This document shows positions 49,782 through 58,439 of a stretch of 64,000 bases of DNA, one piece after another. The notes under the pieces were generated by a model, which made no database searches, was not told the DNA's origin, and saw nothing but the letters and a program-made list of their open reading frames with translations. Both the position numbers and the translations under genes were made by a program. Origin of the DNA: an archaeon (GTDB lineage Archaea > Thermoproteota > Nitrososphaeria > Nitrososphaerales > Gagatemarchaeaceae). The stretch's first letter is position 1. Every line of letters starts with the position of its first letter. Location of the stretch: positions 43,574 to 107,573 of the forward strand of contig CADDZR010000002.1 of assembly GCA_902812495.1 (NCBI GenBank). Direction: 5' to 3'.

Positions 49782-50441
49782 ATGCAGATGGAACCATGGT
49801 ACATGAAAGAGGAAGTAGCCAAGGTTTACGAGTCATTTTACGAAGGCAAGTACAGGAATGCAGATGCGATGGAAAAGGAAGCTATCCTTAGGTGTATCAA
49901 GTTCATTGGAGACGTGAAAAGCATACTCGAGGTCGGGTGTGGTACAGCCCATTTCATAAGGTGGTTGCATGGCCTTGGATACGATGGATATGGGCTAGAT
50001 ATATCAAATCAAATGCTGAAGCAGGCAAGGAGGCTCTGGCCTGAAGGAGAACTTCTTAGAGGAAGCTCCTATTTTCTGCCTTTCAGGCAAGAAACATTTG
50101 ATGTTGTTATTTTTATAACATGCCTCGAATACATGAAGGACGCAAAGAAAGCAATACATGAAGCAGATAAGGTAGCGAGGAAGGGGATGCTTGTTGGGCT
50201 AATGAACTCTTGGAGTCTCCCGACCCTAAGAAGGAGGATCCAGGTTCTACTTGGGCTAAATGACTTTTACAGAAATGCGCATTTTTATTCCATGCCAGAA
50301 ATAGTTAGAATGATGAGAAGTGTCCTCCAAGGCAAATACGAGCTCAGCAGCATTTCAACTGTCTTCCCACTCAGTACTCCAAGGTTCTCTAAAATACCAT
50401 TAGGCGCATTTCTTTGCATTGCAGCGAGAAGATCAATATGA
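49782..50441 (+). CDS. SAM-dependent methyltransferase (UbiE/MenG-like fold)
   Basis: A 219-residue class I methyltransferase: motif I ILEVGCGTAHFIRWL, motif II GYDGYGLDISNQMLKQA (Asp binds the SAM ribose), and post-motif VVIFITCLEYMKDAKKAIHEADKV. The C-terminal half is hydrophobic and basic (PTLRRRIQVLLGLNDFY). The substrate is unknown. It starts directly after the membrane-protein gene and overlaps the PurM-like gene by 4 bases (ATGA), so it belongs to the putative thiamine-linked operon. Confidence 0.85.
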   Translation: MQMEPWYMKEEVAKVYESFYEGKYRNADAMEKEAILRCIKFIGDVKSILEVGCGTAHFIRWLHGLGYDGYGLDISNQMLKQARRLWPEGELLRGSSYFLPFRQETFDVVIFITCLEYMKDAKKAIHEADKVARKGMLVGLMNSWSLPTLRRRIQVLLGLNDFYRNAHFYSMPEIVRMMRSVLQGKYELSSISTVFPLSTPRFSKIPLGAFLCIAARRSI

Positions 50442-51484
50442 TGCTTGGTAAGGTAAGAAAAGACTTCTTGGAAGATGTAGTGCTCAAGAACCTTGGTGCA
50501 AAGAGCAAGGATGTTATCGTTGGCCCGGGCCTTGGGTTGGATAATGCAGTTATAGGTATAGACAGGAAGAGAGTTCTGATAGTAACATCTGACCCTCTTT
50601 CATTTATTCCTTCTATTGGTACTAGAAACTCCGCATTTCTAACGATAAGCCTTCTTGCATCTGACTACACTACAAGCGGAAACATGCCCGAGTTTGCCTT
50701 CTTTACATTTAACCTACCCCCTGAACTCGACGACTCTGTTTTATCGGAGTACTTTAAGGCACTGGGAAGGGAGTGCAAGAGACTTGGAATAAACATAGCA
50801 GGGGGGCATACAGGAAGGTATCCAGGCTGCAACCCAACAATAGTTGGAGGAGGTGTGTTAATGGGAAGGGCAGAAAATGATGGCTATGTTGTGCCTTCGA
50901 TGGCTGCGGAAGGGGATAGGATTATAATAACAAAGGGGGCAGCAATAGCAACCACAGCAGTACTTGCATATTCCTTTCCTGAGACAGTTGAGGAAAAACT
51001 TGGAAACGACGTTCTGAAGGCTGCAAGGGCAATGCTAAAGGATTGCAGTACAGTTGAGGACGCAATTGCAGCCTCGTCTACAGGTCTGAGAGAGAAAGTG
51101 ACTTCTATGCATGATGCAACAGAAGGTGGAGTGCTCGGAGGGCTCCATGAGCTCTCTGTTGCATGCGGCAGGGCTGTATTTGTTGACAAAGAGAAAATAT
51201 TTGTTAGGGATGAGACAAGAGATGTATGCAATCTCTTTTCCCTCGACCCCCTTACATCCTTAAGCGAAGGCACGCTTATCATAACCTGCAGAGATGAATA
51301 TACGGATGAGGTTGTAAGGTCGGTTGAAAGGAAGGGCATATCAACCTACATCATAGGCAGGGTTGGGAAGGGAAAGGGTCTATGGATTTCAGAAAGGGGA
51401 GAAACATACAAGCCATACCTTCCTCCAAACGAAGACCCTTACTGGTACGCATACTCTACTGCGATTAAGAGGGGGTGGAAATGA
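50438..51484 (+). CDS. PurM/HypE/ThiL-superfamily (AIR synthase-related) protein
   Basis: A 348-residue protein from ATG 50438, which gives an ATGA overlap with the methyltransferase. N-terminal VGPGLGLDNAVIGI recalls the GxGDDAAV metal loop of ThiL/HypE. NIAGGHTGRYPGCNPTIVGG and MHDATEGGVLGGLHELSVA are the AIRS_C type loops, the latter closer to HypE ('MRDPTRGG') than to ThiL ('DISDGL'). Members are ATP-dependent kinases or dehydrating ligases. Between a methyltransferase and a ThiE-like gene, a role in thiamine phosphate or precursor phosphorylation is an attractive inference, not proven. Confidence 0.7.
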   Translation: MMLGKVRKDFLEDVVLKNLGAKSKDVIVGPGLGLDNAVIGIDRKRVLIVTSDPLSFIPSIGTRNSAFLTISLLASDYTTSGNMPEFAFFTFNLPPELDDSVLSEYFKALGRECKRLGINIAGGHTGRYPGCNPTIVGGGVLMGRAENDGYVVPSMAAEGDRIIITKGAAIATTAVLAYSFPETVEEKLGNDVLKAARAMLKDCSTVEDAIAASSTGLREKVTSMHDATEGGVLGGLHELSVACGRAVFVDKEKIFVRDETRDVCNLFSLDPLTSLSEGTLIITCRDEYTDEVVRSVERKGISTYIIGRVGKGKGLWISERGETYKPYLPPNEDPYWYAYSTAIKRGWK

Positions 51485-52110
51485 GCAAAGTTTCAGGCCT
51501 TTACTTTATTGTTGATCTAAGCTATAGAGTAGAGAAAGTTCCGGATATTGTTAGATCTGCGATAAAGGGAGGTGTTGATGCAGTACAGCTATGGAACTCG
51601 CACGCTTCCCCATCCAGCTCAGTATATAGGGAGCTGAGGAAAATAACAAGGGATTATTCTATCCCACTACTTGTAAACAATGAAATTGAGGTTGCAATGA
51701 AGTTTGACCTTGATGGGGTTCATCTTGACTTTTACGATAAAGAGCCCAAGGAAATAAAGAGTAGATTTGGCAATTGTTTTCTTGTTGGATATACTATTGG
51801 CAACAACATAGAGAGGGCCTTGTGGGCGCAAGAAGCTGGCGCTGACTACATATCTTTCTGCTCTGTCTTTAGGAGCAAGAGTGTAATGGATTGCGAGATA
51901 GTACCACTTCAGACTCTGAAGGATGCAAAGAAAAGATTGAGCATACAAGTATTTGCTTCCGGTGGAATTAACTTTCAAAACGCAAGGAAGGTTCTTCAGA
52001 CAGGTGTTGACGGAATAGCAGTTATCTCAGCCATCCAGAGGTCGAGAGATCCGGAACGTGCTGCGAAAAAGCTTAAGCATCTTATACTTACTTGTAAAAC
52101 AAGAAATTGA
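51481..52110 (+). CDS. ThiE-like thiamine-phosphate synthase
   Basis: A 209-residue TIM-barrel protein in ThiE order: GLYFIVDLS, GGVDAVQLWNS (normally VQLR), PLLVNNEIEVAMKFDLDGVHLD, LVGYTIGN, GADYISFCSVFRSKSV (normally 'GPIFPTxTK') and FASGGINFQNARKVLQTGVDGIAVIS. ThiE joins HMP-PP and HET-P to thiamine phosphate. The arginine of VQLR is replaced by Trp-Asn, so either catalysis differs or the protein is a TenI-like relative. ATG 51481 overlaps the upstream stop (ATGA). Confidence 0.75.
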   Translation: MSKVSGLYFIVDLSYRVEKVPDIVRSAIKGGVDAVQLWNSHASPSSSVYRELRKITRDYSIPLLVNNEIEVAMKFDLDGVHLDFYDKEPKEIKSRFGNCFLVGYTIGNNIERALWAQEAGADYISFCSVFRSKSVMDCEIVPLQTLKDAKKRLSIQVFASGGINFQNARKVLQTGVDGIAVISAIQRSRDPERAAKKLKHLILTCKTRN

Positions 52111-52158
52111 TAAAGAGCTTCTAAGAGGGTTTGCTAGGTAAGGTTGCACGAGTTGAAC

Positions 52159-52830
52159 ATGAAAGTTGAGGAGCTTGCATCCAGAATAAACAATACAATA
52201 GTTTTTCCTGAGGCAACGTACAGCCAAGTTAAGAATTTCTGCGAGAGATCTAGGGAATATTGCTTTGCCGCAGTAGTTGTTCAGGGATGCTGGGTTGAAC
52301 TTGCGAGAGATGTACTCAAGGGAAGTAAGACAAAGGTGTCTGTTGGTATTGGGTTCCCAATGGGTGGGAGCACAGTTGAATCAAAGATGGAAGAGATAAG
52401 GGTAACAGTAAGTAGGGGTGCGGACATGTTTGAGTACATGCCAAACATAGGCTTCCTGAAGTCGGGCTTTGACCAGATGTACCTTGACGAGCTGAAGCAG
52501 GCTGTTAGGGAGGCAGGGGGAAGGGACGTGAGAGTGATGCTTGAGCTGTCCTTGTTAACGAGGGATGAGGGCTTGAGAGCTATAAGGCTCTGCGAAAAAG
52601 CAGGGGTTGCAGGTATCAAGAATTCTAGTGGATGGGGAAAAGGAGGAGAGGCTACAGTTGAAGACATAAGGTTCATGAGGGAGAATGCAAGCCCCAAACT
52701 TTACGTTAAAGCATCTGGGGGAATAAGAGATGTTGATAAGGCTCTCAGCCTGATTAGGGCTGGAGCGGACTTTATAGGGACAAGGGCAGGTTTTGAGATA
52801 GTTGAACAGCTGAAGGAGCGGCTGAAGTGA
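52159..52830 (+). CDS. deoC: Deoxyribose-phosphate aldolase
   Basis: A class I aldolase of about 223 residues from ATG 52159 (TTG 52144 is also possible). KIEEIR-type segments are followed by the DeoC marks VSVGIGFPMGG, ADMFEYMPNIG, VMLELSLLTRDEG, AGIKNSSGWG (catalytic Lys) and YVKASGGIRDVDKAL (second Lys). It splits 2-deoxyribose 5-phosphate to acetaldehyde and glyceraldehyde 3-phosphate. The stop overlaps the ribokinase start by 4 bases, and a nucleoside hydrolase gene follows on the other strand, giving a pentose salvage set. Confidence 0.9.
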   Translation: MKVEELASRINNTIVFPEATYSQVKNFCERSREYCFAAVVVQGCWVELARDVLKGSKTKVSVGIGFPMGGSTVESKMEEIRVTVSRGADMFEYMPNIGFLKSGFDQMYLDELKQAVREAGGRDVRVMLELSLLTRDEGLRAIRLCEKAGVAGIKNSSGWGKGGEATVEDIRFMRENASPKLYVKASGGIRDVDKALSLIRAGADFIGTRAGFEIVEQLKERLK

Positions 52831-53759
52831 AATCAATAGCAGTTGTTGGGAGCTACAATACTGGTCTTATAATTAATGCACCAAGGTTTCCAAAGGTAGG
52901 GGAGACTGTAGCTGGTAGGGATTTTAGGGAGACACCAGGAGGCAAAGGGTCAAATCAAGCAATAGCTGCCAGGAGGCTTGGTTCTGAGGTAAGTATTATT
53001 GCATCTTTGGGAAAGGACAAGTACGGGGACGAGGCGATAGAGCTCTGGGAAAGAGAGGGCTTAATGCACGAACATGTAAAGAGGACAGAAACGCACACAG
53101 GTGTCGGATTTGTAATTGTCTCGAGCAAGGGTGAGAACATGATTGTCATCGACCCAGGGGCAAATCTGAAGCTTTACCCTGAGGATATCCAGAGTGCATC
53201 AGAAACGATAGAGGAAGCATCTGTCCTCCTGATGCAACTTGAGATACCTGTTGAAACAGCGCTGTTTGCAGCAAAAGTAGCCAAGAGAAAGGGAGTAACT
53301 GTTGTTCTAAATCCTGCGCCTGCTCAACAGATAAGAAGGGAACTTCTTTCCTTGGTGGATGTCCTAACGCCAAACAGGGTGGAGCTCGAGGCAATAACAG
53401 GTGAGAGAGATATTGAAAAAGGTTGCGAGAAGCTTTACAAAGCAGGAACAAGAAATATAGTTGTTACACTAGGCGAAGAGGGATGTTTTTTCTATTCAGG
53501 AAGAAGAAAGGAGTACTTCAAGACAGCAAGAGTGAAGGTTGAGGATACAACTGGTGCGGGTGATGCATTTAACGGTGCACTTGCTGTCGCGCTGTCAGAA
53601 GGTATGGAATGGGATGAGGCGCTTGTTTTCTCAAATGCAGCGGGCTCTTTCTGCGTTACAAGGAAGGACGTTATACCCTCCCTACCTAGGAGAAAAGAGC
53701 TTGAAAACTTCATAAGGAGGAGGATGCCTCATATCCGCCCTTCCCTGAAAAGCCTGTAA
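52827..53759 (+). CDS. rbsK: Ribokinase
   Basis: A 310-residue PfkB-family kinase with the ribokinase-like start VVGSYNTGLIINAPRFPKVGETV, substrate motif GGKGSNQAIAARRLG, PNRVELEAITG, and the catalytic DTTGAGDAFNGALAVALSEG. It makes ribose 5-phosphate from ribose. It is coupled to deoC by a 4-base overlap and overlaps the convergent nucleoside hydrolase gene by 31 bases. Other PfkB sugars (deoxyribose, nucleosides) remain possible. Confidence 0.9.
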   Translation: MKSIAVVGSYNTGLIINAPRFPKVGETVAGRDFRETPGGKGSNQAIAARRLGSEVSIIASLGKDKYGDEAIELWEREGLMHEHVKRTETHTGVGFVIVSSKGENMIVIDPGANLKLYPEDIQSASETIEEASVLLMQLEIPVETALFAAKVAKRKGVTVVLNPAPAQQIRRELLSLVDVLTPNRVELEAITGERDIEKGCEKLYKAGTRNIVVTLGEEGCFFYSGRRKEYFKTARVKVEDTTGAGDAFNGALAVALSEGMEWDEALVFSNAAGSFCVTRKDVIPSLPRRKELENFIRRRMPHIRPSLKSL

Positions 53760-54673
53760 AGCATGTCCTTGAACCTCTTCTCTGAGGCTTCATAGACAAC
53801 CTTCACGTTTGGCTTCTTTCCCAGGACCCCGTATTCGTCAACATAACATGCGCCCCTAGATATTTCACTCTCGTTATCCACCTCAACAAACCTGTTCTTT
53901 GTTGATGTTGCGACTTTTCTGTCAAGAACAATTGCCATGGTTATGCTGTCAGGGCAGCTTATTGCATCGATCCCCCTCTCTCTTCTCATGAATGTCCTAA
54001 CCTGCCTGTTCACTGCATAGAAGAACTCTGCCTCTTTTGTACCTATATCCCTCACCTTCTCCAGCTCCTCTCCAAAGAACAGGCCATGTCTCATGCATAT
54101 CTCCCACCCAACCATAGTTGGCTTCAATCCTGAATGCAGGACTATCTTTGCTGCATCCGGGTCGACCCAGAAGTTGAACTCTGCTGCAGGTGTAACGTTT
54201 CCTAGGTACTGGTTTGTGCCCCCCATGAAGTAGAATGACTTGAACTTCTTCGCTATGGAAGGATCCTTCCTAAGAGCAAGGGCAATATTTGTCATAGGTG
54301 CTATCTCAACAAAGGTTAGCTCCCCTGGATTTGAGTTCACAAGTTCAATTATAGCATCCACAGCATGCTTTGGCTCTGGCCTCTGTTTTGCCTTGGGAAA
54401 GAAAGAGTTACCCATACCATCCTTTCCGTGTATGTTTTCCACAGTCCTCCAGTCTCTCAGTAGTGGGTGTCTGGCCCCAGGGTAAACTGGAACTTTCCCT
54501 GACATGCCTGCAAACTCTATTGTGTATAGCGCATTTTCAACCTGCTGGTCAAAGTTAATGTTACCGCAGTTTATTGTAACAGCTTCAAGCCTTGCTTTTG
54601 AAGACTTCAGAGCCATTAGTAGTGCTATGTTGTCGTCCCCAGCTGTATCCGTATCAAGTATTATCCTTTCCAT
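53729..54673 (-). CDS. Inosine-uridine preferring nucleoside hydrolase
   Basis: A 314-residue protein with the calcium-binding DTDTAGDDNIALLMAL (DxDxxxDD motif, residues 7-14), PVYPGARHPL, GELTFVEIAPMTNIALAL, GNVTPAAEFNFWVDPDAA and a late DSITMAIVLD. These enzymes split nucleosides to base and ribose. With ribokinase and DeoC opposite, ribose and deoxyribose parts of nucleosides can enter central metabolism. It is divergent from the rio2 gene (52-base gap). Confidence 0.94.
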   Translation of the reverse strand: MERIILDTDTAGDDNIALLMALKSSKARLEAVTINCGNINFDQQVENALYTIEFAGMSGKVPVYPGARHPLLRDWRTVENIHGKDGMGNSFFPKAKQRPEPKHAVDAIIELVNSNPGELTFVEIAPMTNIALALRKDPSIAKKFKSFYFMGGTNQYLGNVTPAAEFNFWVDPDAAKIVLHSGLKPTMVGWEICMRHGLFFGEELEKVRDIGTKEAEFFYAVNRQVRTFMRRERGIDAISCPDSITMAIVLDRKVATSTKNRFVEVDNESEISRGACYVDEYGVLGKKPNVKVVYEASEKRFKDMLYRLFREGRI

Positions 54674-54725
54674 ACATCCAGCTATCTTGCTTAATACTAA
54701 TAAGCTGAGAGTTTTTTGTTAGCAC

Positions 54726-55586
54726 GTGGACCCAACTGAGAAAGCTGCGAGGCTTGTAAAGGTTCTCAAGGATGAGGAGTGGAAGGCACTTCTTGCGATT
54801 GAGAGGGTTTGTCTCTCACCCGGCCCTTCCACAGCTGAGAGGATAGCTTCAGAGTCAGGAATGCCGATAGAAAGGGTAGAGTTTGCACTGAAAATGTTGA
54901 ATTCAAGGAACCTCATACTCAGATCTGACAGCTCATGGGTCATAAATCTACTTGCTGTAGAGGCGCTTGCAATAAGGGAATATGTGAAGAAAAACTACCT
55001 CGAAGCCCTTGGGCCTGTAATCGCAAAGGGTAAAGAGTCAGATGTTTACGAAGTATACGGCTCCAAAGGGGAAGTTTTTGCTTTAAAGTTTTTTAAGCTC
55101 GGAAGGATAAGTTTCAGGAGTGTAAGGAGAAAGAGGTCTGTTAAGAGGAGTGAAGTAAAGAACTGGATTGCAACTAACTACGATGCAGCAAAAAGAGAGT
55201 TTACCTCCCTGAAAAAGCTTGAGGGTCACCCTTCTTTCCCTAGGGTCTATTCGTACAACAGGAATACAGTTCTGATGAGCTACCTGAAAGGCGTGAGGCT
55301 ATCAACAAGGCCTCAAGTAGAGCCTGGTGCCATTCTTGATAGCATAATAGATGCTTTGAGGTTTGCATACAGCAGAGGCGTTATTAACGGGGATATGAGT
55401 GAGTACAACATTTTAACAGATGGCTTAAATGTTTGGTTGATAGACTGGCCCCAGTCTGTAAGCAAGAGCCATCCAAATGCCTTTGAACTGCTAAGGAGGG
55501 ATGTTTCAAACATACTGCGTTTCTTCAAGAGGGTCTACTCTGTCGAGAGGCACCTTGACGAGGTTCTTTCATACATAATACACTAA
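54726..55586 (+). CDS. rio2: RIO2-type protein kinase
   Basis: A 286-residue kinase: an N-terminal winged helix (about 1-85, EEWKALLAIERVCLSPGPST), then the RIO domain with GKESDVYEVYGSKGEVFALKF (P-loop and Lys), GVINGDMSEYNILTDG (catalytic Asp/Asn) and VWLIDWPQSV (metal Asp). RIO2 acts as an ATPase/kinase in late maturation of the small ribosomal subunit. Start is GTG 54726. Stop overlaps the convergent metK gene by 4 bases. Confidence 0.95.
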   Translation: MDPTEKAARLVKVLKDEEWKALLAIERVCLSPGPSTAERIASESGMPIERVEFALKMLNSRNLILRSDSSWVINLLAVEALAIREYVKKNYLEALGPVIAKGKESDVYEVYGSKGEVFALKFFKLGRISFRSVRRKRSVKRSEVKNWIATNYDAAKREFTSLKKLEGHPSFPRVYSYNRNTVLMSYLKGVRLSTRPQVEPGAILDSIIDALRFAYSRGVINGDMSEYNILTDGLNVWLIDWPQSVSKSHPNAFELLRRDVSNILRFFKRVYSVERHLDEVLSYIIH

Positions 55587-56803
55587 AACAGTTCTATCTC
55601 GCCGCCAAGTATTCTGTCAGTTATCTTGTCTATTTCCCTGAAGGAGCTGTCCATTATTGATAGAACGTCGCTCTTTACAGAAGAGAAAGGGACACCCTTC
55701 TCAAGTACAAGAGCTGCACTTGCTATCTGTGGCTCGTCTATCGGTGTACCTATCCTGCTTAAAATTCTCACGTAGACATCCCTTACACCCTTTACCTCCT
55801 TTGCTATCTGCCTAGCTGAGAGAAGCGCAAGTGCGTTGAATATCTTACCTGTATGGTTGACAGGGTTCTTGCCAGCTGTTGCTTCCATAGAGTACTGGCG
55901 CATCGGAGAGATTAGGCCGTTTACCCTGTTTCCCCTGCCTGTATTGCCGTCATCCCCCTGCTCAGCCGAAGTACCTGTAACTGTTATGTAGTAGCTTCCA
56001 TGCTTCGTGTCGTCAGCTGAGTTTATCTTGACCTCGACGTCGAGCTCTGACCTTGAAACAAACTTCTCGACCTCCTCCTGCACGTCTGAAAGCACGCTAG
56101 CGTAATGGCTTGCATCTGGTATAAGGCTACTTATCATGGCTGCAGCAATTGTTATTTTTAGTTTCTTCCCAATTCTCAAGCCCATTACTTTTATGTCTTC
56201 CCCTACTTCTGGATACTTTTTCTTGAAATTTGGAGAATTGAGTAGTTGCTTCTCTATGCCAAGTACAAGCTCCTCTGTAGGTGTAAGGGGAGCATAGCCA
56301 ACACCTATCGATGTATCGTTCGAGACAGGAACCCTGTTTCTTCTCTCAAATACGCTTATGAGGTCACTCGAGCCTTGTTTTATCCTTGTCTTTATCTCCA
56401 CATGCTTCTCTGGGTCGAGGAACCTCATGTTTTCCTTTATGAATTTCTTTATTGAATTAACAGCTATTTCCTCGACAGGAACCCTTACCTCCCTTCCCTT
56501 AAGAACAACCCTTTCCGTTGCCCTACCAGCAACCATCAGGTAAATGGGAGCAACAACCCTTCCGCCCCCAAATACAGGCTCAGATTTTCCACCCACAAGT
56601 ATGCCCTTGTCAACGTTGTGATGGAGTATCTGTCCAAACTCTTCTCTGTAGTACTTGCAAAGCCCCCTCGAAACCTCCTCCGCAGCCCCATCGGTTAGGC
56701 TGTCAGGATGACCTTTACCCTTTCTCTCGACTATTTCTACCTCGAAATCCCTGACTGCAAGACCCGGTATTGCCTCGACATGAAGGTTTCTTTCCATGTT
56801 CAT
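55583..56803 (-). CDS. metK: S-adenosylmethionine synthetase, archaeal type
   Basis: A 406-residue protein of the archaeal MAT family (COG1812), distinct from bacterial MetK. It has EIVERKGKGHPDSLTDGAAEEVS at the N-terminus, HHNVDKGILVGGKSEPVFGGG, GDDGNTGRGNRVNGLISPMRQ and SMEATAGKNPVNHTGKIFN. It makes AdoMet from ATP and methionine, supplying methyltransferases such as the one at 49782. It ends 9 bases after the LSm gene, so the two are cotranscribed. Confidence 0.97.
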   Translation of the reverse strand: MNMERNLHVEAIPGLAVRDFEVEIVERKGKGHPDSLTDGAAEEVSRGLCKYYREEFGQILHHNVDKGILVGGKSEPVFGGGRVVAPIYLMVAGRATERVVLKGREVRVPVEEIAVNSIKKFIKENMRFLDPEKHVEIKTRIKQGSSDLISVFERRNRVPVSNDTSIGVGYAPLTPTEELVLGIEKQLLNSPNFKKKYPEVGEDIKVMGLRIGKKLKITIAAAMISSLIPDASHYASVLSDVQEEVEKFVSRSELDVEVKINSADDTKHGSYYITVTGTSAEQGDDGNTGRGNRVNGLISPMRQYSMEATAGKNPVNHTGKIFNALALLSARQIAKEVKGVRDVYVRILSRIGTPIDEPQIASAALVLEKGVPFSSVKSDVLSIMDSSFREIDKITDRILGGEIELF

Positions 56804-56812
56804 TCCTCCATT

Positions 56813-57061
56813 TTATATCTTATCTTCTATCCTTATGTAGAGAACGTTGTTTCCTCTTATTACTACCTTGCCGTAATTTGCTTTCTTCTGCCCATTTTCT
56901 GACTCCTCTGCATCGAGCAAAATGAGGTTCATGTAAGAGTCTACGTTTGCCATCCTTCCCCTGTATTCAAGGTCACTCTTCAGCCTTACAGATACTACCT
57001 TGTTGGCTGCTTTCTGCAACACGCTAAGGGGTTTCTTTGGTTGCGTTTGGGTGGATGTCAC
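56813..57061 (-). CDS. Sm-like archaeal RNA-binding protein (LSm)
   Basis: An 82-residue protein: a short N-terminal tail (about 1-10), then Sm1 (KVVSVRLKSDLEYRGRMANVDSYMNLIL) and Sm2 ending VVIRGNNVLYIRI. It forms seven-membered rings that bind U-rich RNA. Start ATG 57061 is divergent from radB across 70 bases. First gene of an operon with metK. Confidence 0.95.
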   Translation of the reverse strand: MTSTQTQPKKPLSVLQKAANKVVSVRLKSDLEYRGRMANVDSYMNLILLDAEESENGQKKANYGKVVIRGNNVLYIRIEDKI

Positions 57062-57131
57062 TTCAAGCTAGATGGAGCAAATAGTGAGAGTTAAAAATCT
57101 ATCCATGGCTTATTAAAAAAGGAATATACTG

Positions 57132-57824
57132 ATGAGGTTAAGCTACGAAGAAGCTGTGGAGAGGCTGAAAAATGCAAGGGCTTACAGCACAGGCTCAAAG
57201 TGTTTGGATTCTCTGCTTAACAACGGGCTGAAACAGTTCCTTGTTTACCATATTTTTGGTGCCTCTGGAACAGGAAAGACACAGCTTGCAATTCAGGCTT
57301 CTGTTATCACAGCCTCAAGGGGAGAGAGTGTTGCATACATTGACACGGAAGGCAAGTTCAGGCCTGAAAGAGCACTGGAGATAGCAACCGCAAGAGGAAT
57401 AACAGATTCGTTTCTACCGAGGATACAGTATTTTAGAGCAGAGACTTTCCAATCCCAGAAGGATGCTGTGGAAAGGATCGCGAATGAGGAAAGGTTCAAG
57501 GATGTTCGATTGGTTGTAATAGATACTGTAACAAACAACCTTACACTTGAGTATCCTGGTTCCGAAAACATGTTTCAGAGACAGTCTAACCTCTCAATCT
57601 TTCTTCAGTTTGTTTGCAGGGATGCATACATCTCAGGAAGGACATACTTGCTTACAAACAGGGTTGCAGTGGCTGAAAAAGAGGTTCATATTGGAGGAAG
57701 GATACTGGAGTACATGGTCAGCAGGAACATAAGGCTGGAGAGGAGGGGCTCAGAGATCTTTGTTACTGATGTGGAAAGTGGAGCTGGGTGCAACACAAGA
57801 ATTTCCAAGGCAGGTCTTATTTGA
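57132..57824 (+). CDS. radB: RadB recombinase paralog
   Basis: A 230-residue RecA-fold protein without the N-terminal HhH domain of RadA: Walker A IFGASGTGKTQLAIQ, FRAETFQSQKDAVERI, Walker B LVVIDTVTNNL, and LLTNRVAVAEKEVHIGGRILEYM. This short RadA-like layout is RadB, an accessory factor for RadA-mediated recombination. A small gene follows 36 bases later. Confidence 0.9.
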   Translation: MRLSYEEAVERLKNARAYSTGSKCLDSLLNNGLKQFLVYHIFGASGTGKTQLAIQASVITASRGESVAYIDTEGKFRPERALEIATARGITDSFLPRIQYFRAETFQSQKDAVERIANEERFKDVRLVVIDTVTNNLTLEYPGSENMFQRQSNLSIFLQFVCRDAYISGRTYLLTNRVAVAEKEVHIGGRILEYMVSRNIRLERRGSEIFVTDVESGAGCNTRISKAGLI

Positions 57825-57860
57825 GGGAGCCACAGGTATTTATAACGGAATAAAAATAGA

Positions 57861-58142
57861 TTGTGTGTGCAAGAGATAGCTAGACTAATCAAGAATGGGA
57901 GGTTCGATGAGGCAAGGGAAAAACTGGCCTCATTTCAGGCAGGACTGAAGGATGAAGAGGAGGCGGGTTATTTTTACTGTCTAGTGGGTGAGCTTTACAG
58001 CGCTTCAAAGCAGAGAGAAAGGCTTTCACAGTTAAGCAAGGAAAAGCTAGAGAAGATACTCTCTGTAATCTCGGACGATTTCTTCTCCGACGAGTTTGAC
58101 AGAGGTTTCTCGAAGTGTATCAGGGAGTTAATGAGCAATTGA
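57861..58142 (+). CDS. Helical 93-residue protein, unknown function
   Basis: The protein is nearly all helical: IARLIKNGRFDEAREKLASF, GYFYCLVGELYSASKQRERL, KEKLEKILSVISDDFFSDEF. The two helix pairs recall a TPR-like repeat (interaction module). I do not recognise a family. It starts at GTG 57861 just after radB, preceded by a TATA-like tttataacg (about 57839-57847), and its 3' end overlaps the convergent membrane gene by 15 bases. Confidence 0.5.
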   Translation: MCVQEIARLIKNGRFDEAREKLASFQAGLKDEEEAGYFYCLVGELYSASKQRERLSQLSKEKLEKILSVISDDFFSDEFDRGFSKCIRELMSN

Positions 58143-58412
58143 AAATGTAAAAAGGAGAATCCAAGTGAAAAGGAAGAGAAATATGAAACCTCCCAGGCCG
58201 TTGAAGAAAAGCTTTGATGTCTCCTCAGGCTTTATTTCCTTTATTAGAAAGTACCTTGCTATATAGAAGGATGCAAGGTAGAGAAGCATAAATATAGTTG
58301 CAGGAAGGAGCGCGAAATCTCCACCAAGCTGGTTGAGGTAGAATGAAATAAGACCTCCAAGGAAGCCAAAAGCAATTCTCATCCAGTACAGCTTATCAAA
58401 CTCGCTTACCAT
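58128..58412 (-). CDS. EMC6-like small membrane protein
   Basis: A 94-residue protein with three hydrophobic segments. The last part, KLFFNGLGGFIFLFLFTWILLF, resembles the end of EMC6 ('[25 protein letters not shown]' in the human protein, from memory), and the first, RIAFGFLGGLISFYL, fits the family's first helix. EMC6 belongs to the membrane-protein insertase EMC, and EMC6-like proteins occur in archaea. The match is by eye only, so a plain unknown membrane protein is the alternative. It is divergent from the NFACT gene by 27 bases. Confidence 0.5.
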   Translation of the reverse strand: MVSEFDKLYWMRIAFGFLGGLISFYLNQLGGDFALLPATIFMLLYLASFYIARYFLIKEIKPEETSKLFFNGLGGFIFLFLFTWILLFTFSIAH

Positions 58413-58439
58413 GGGTAGCTCACCGTGGGATGAAAGAGT

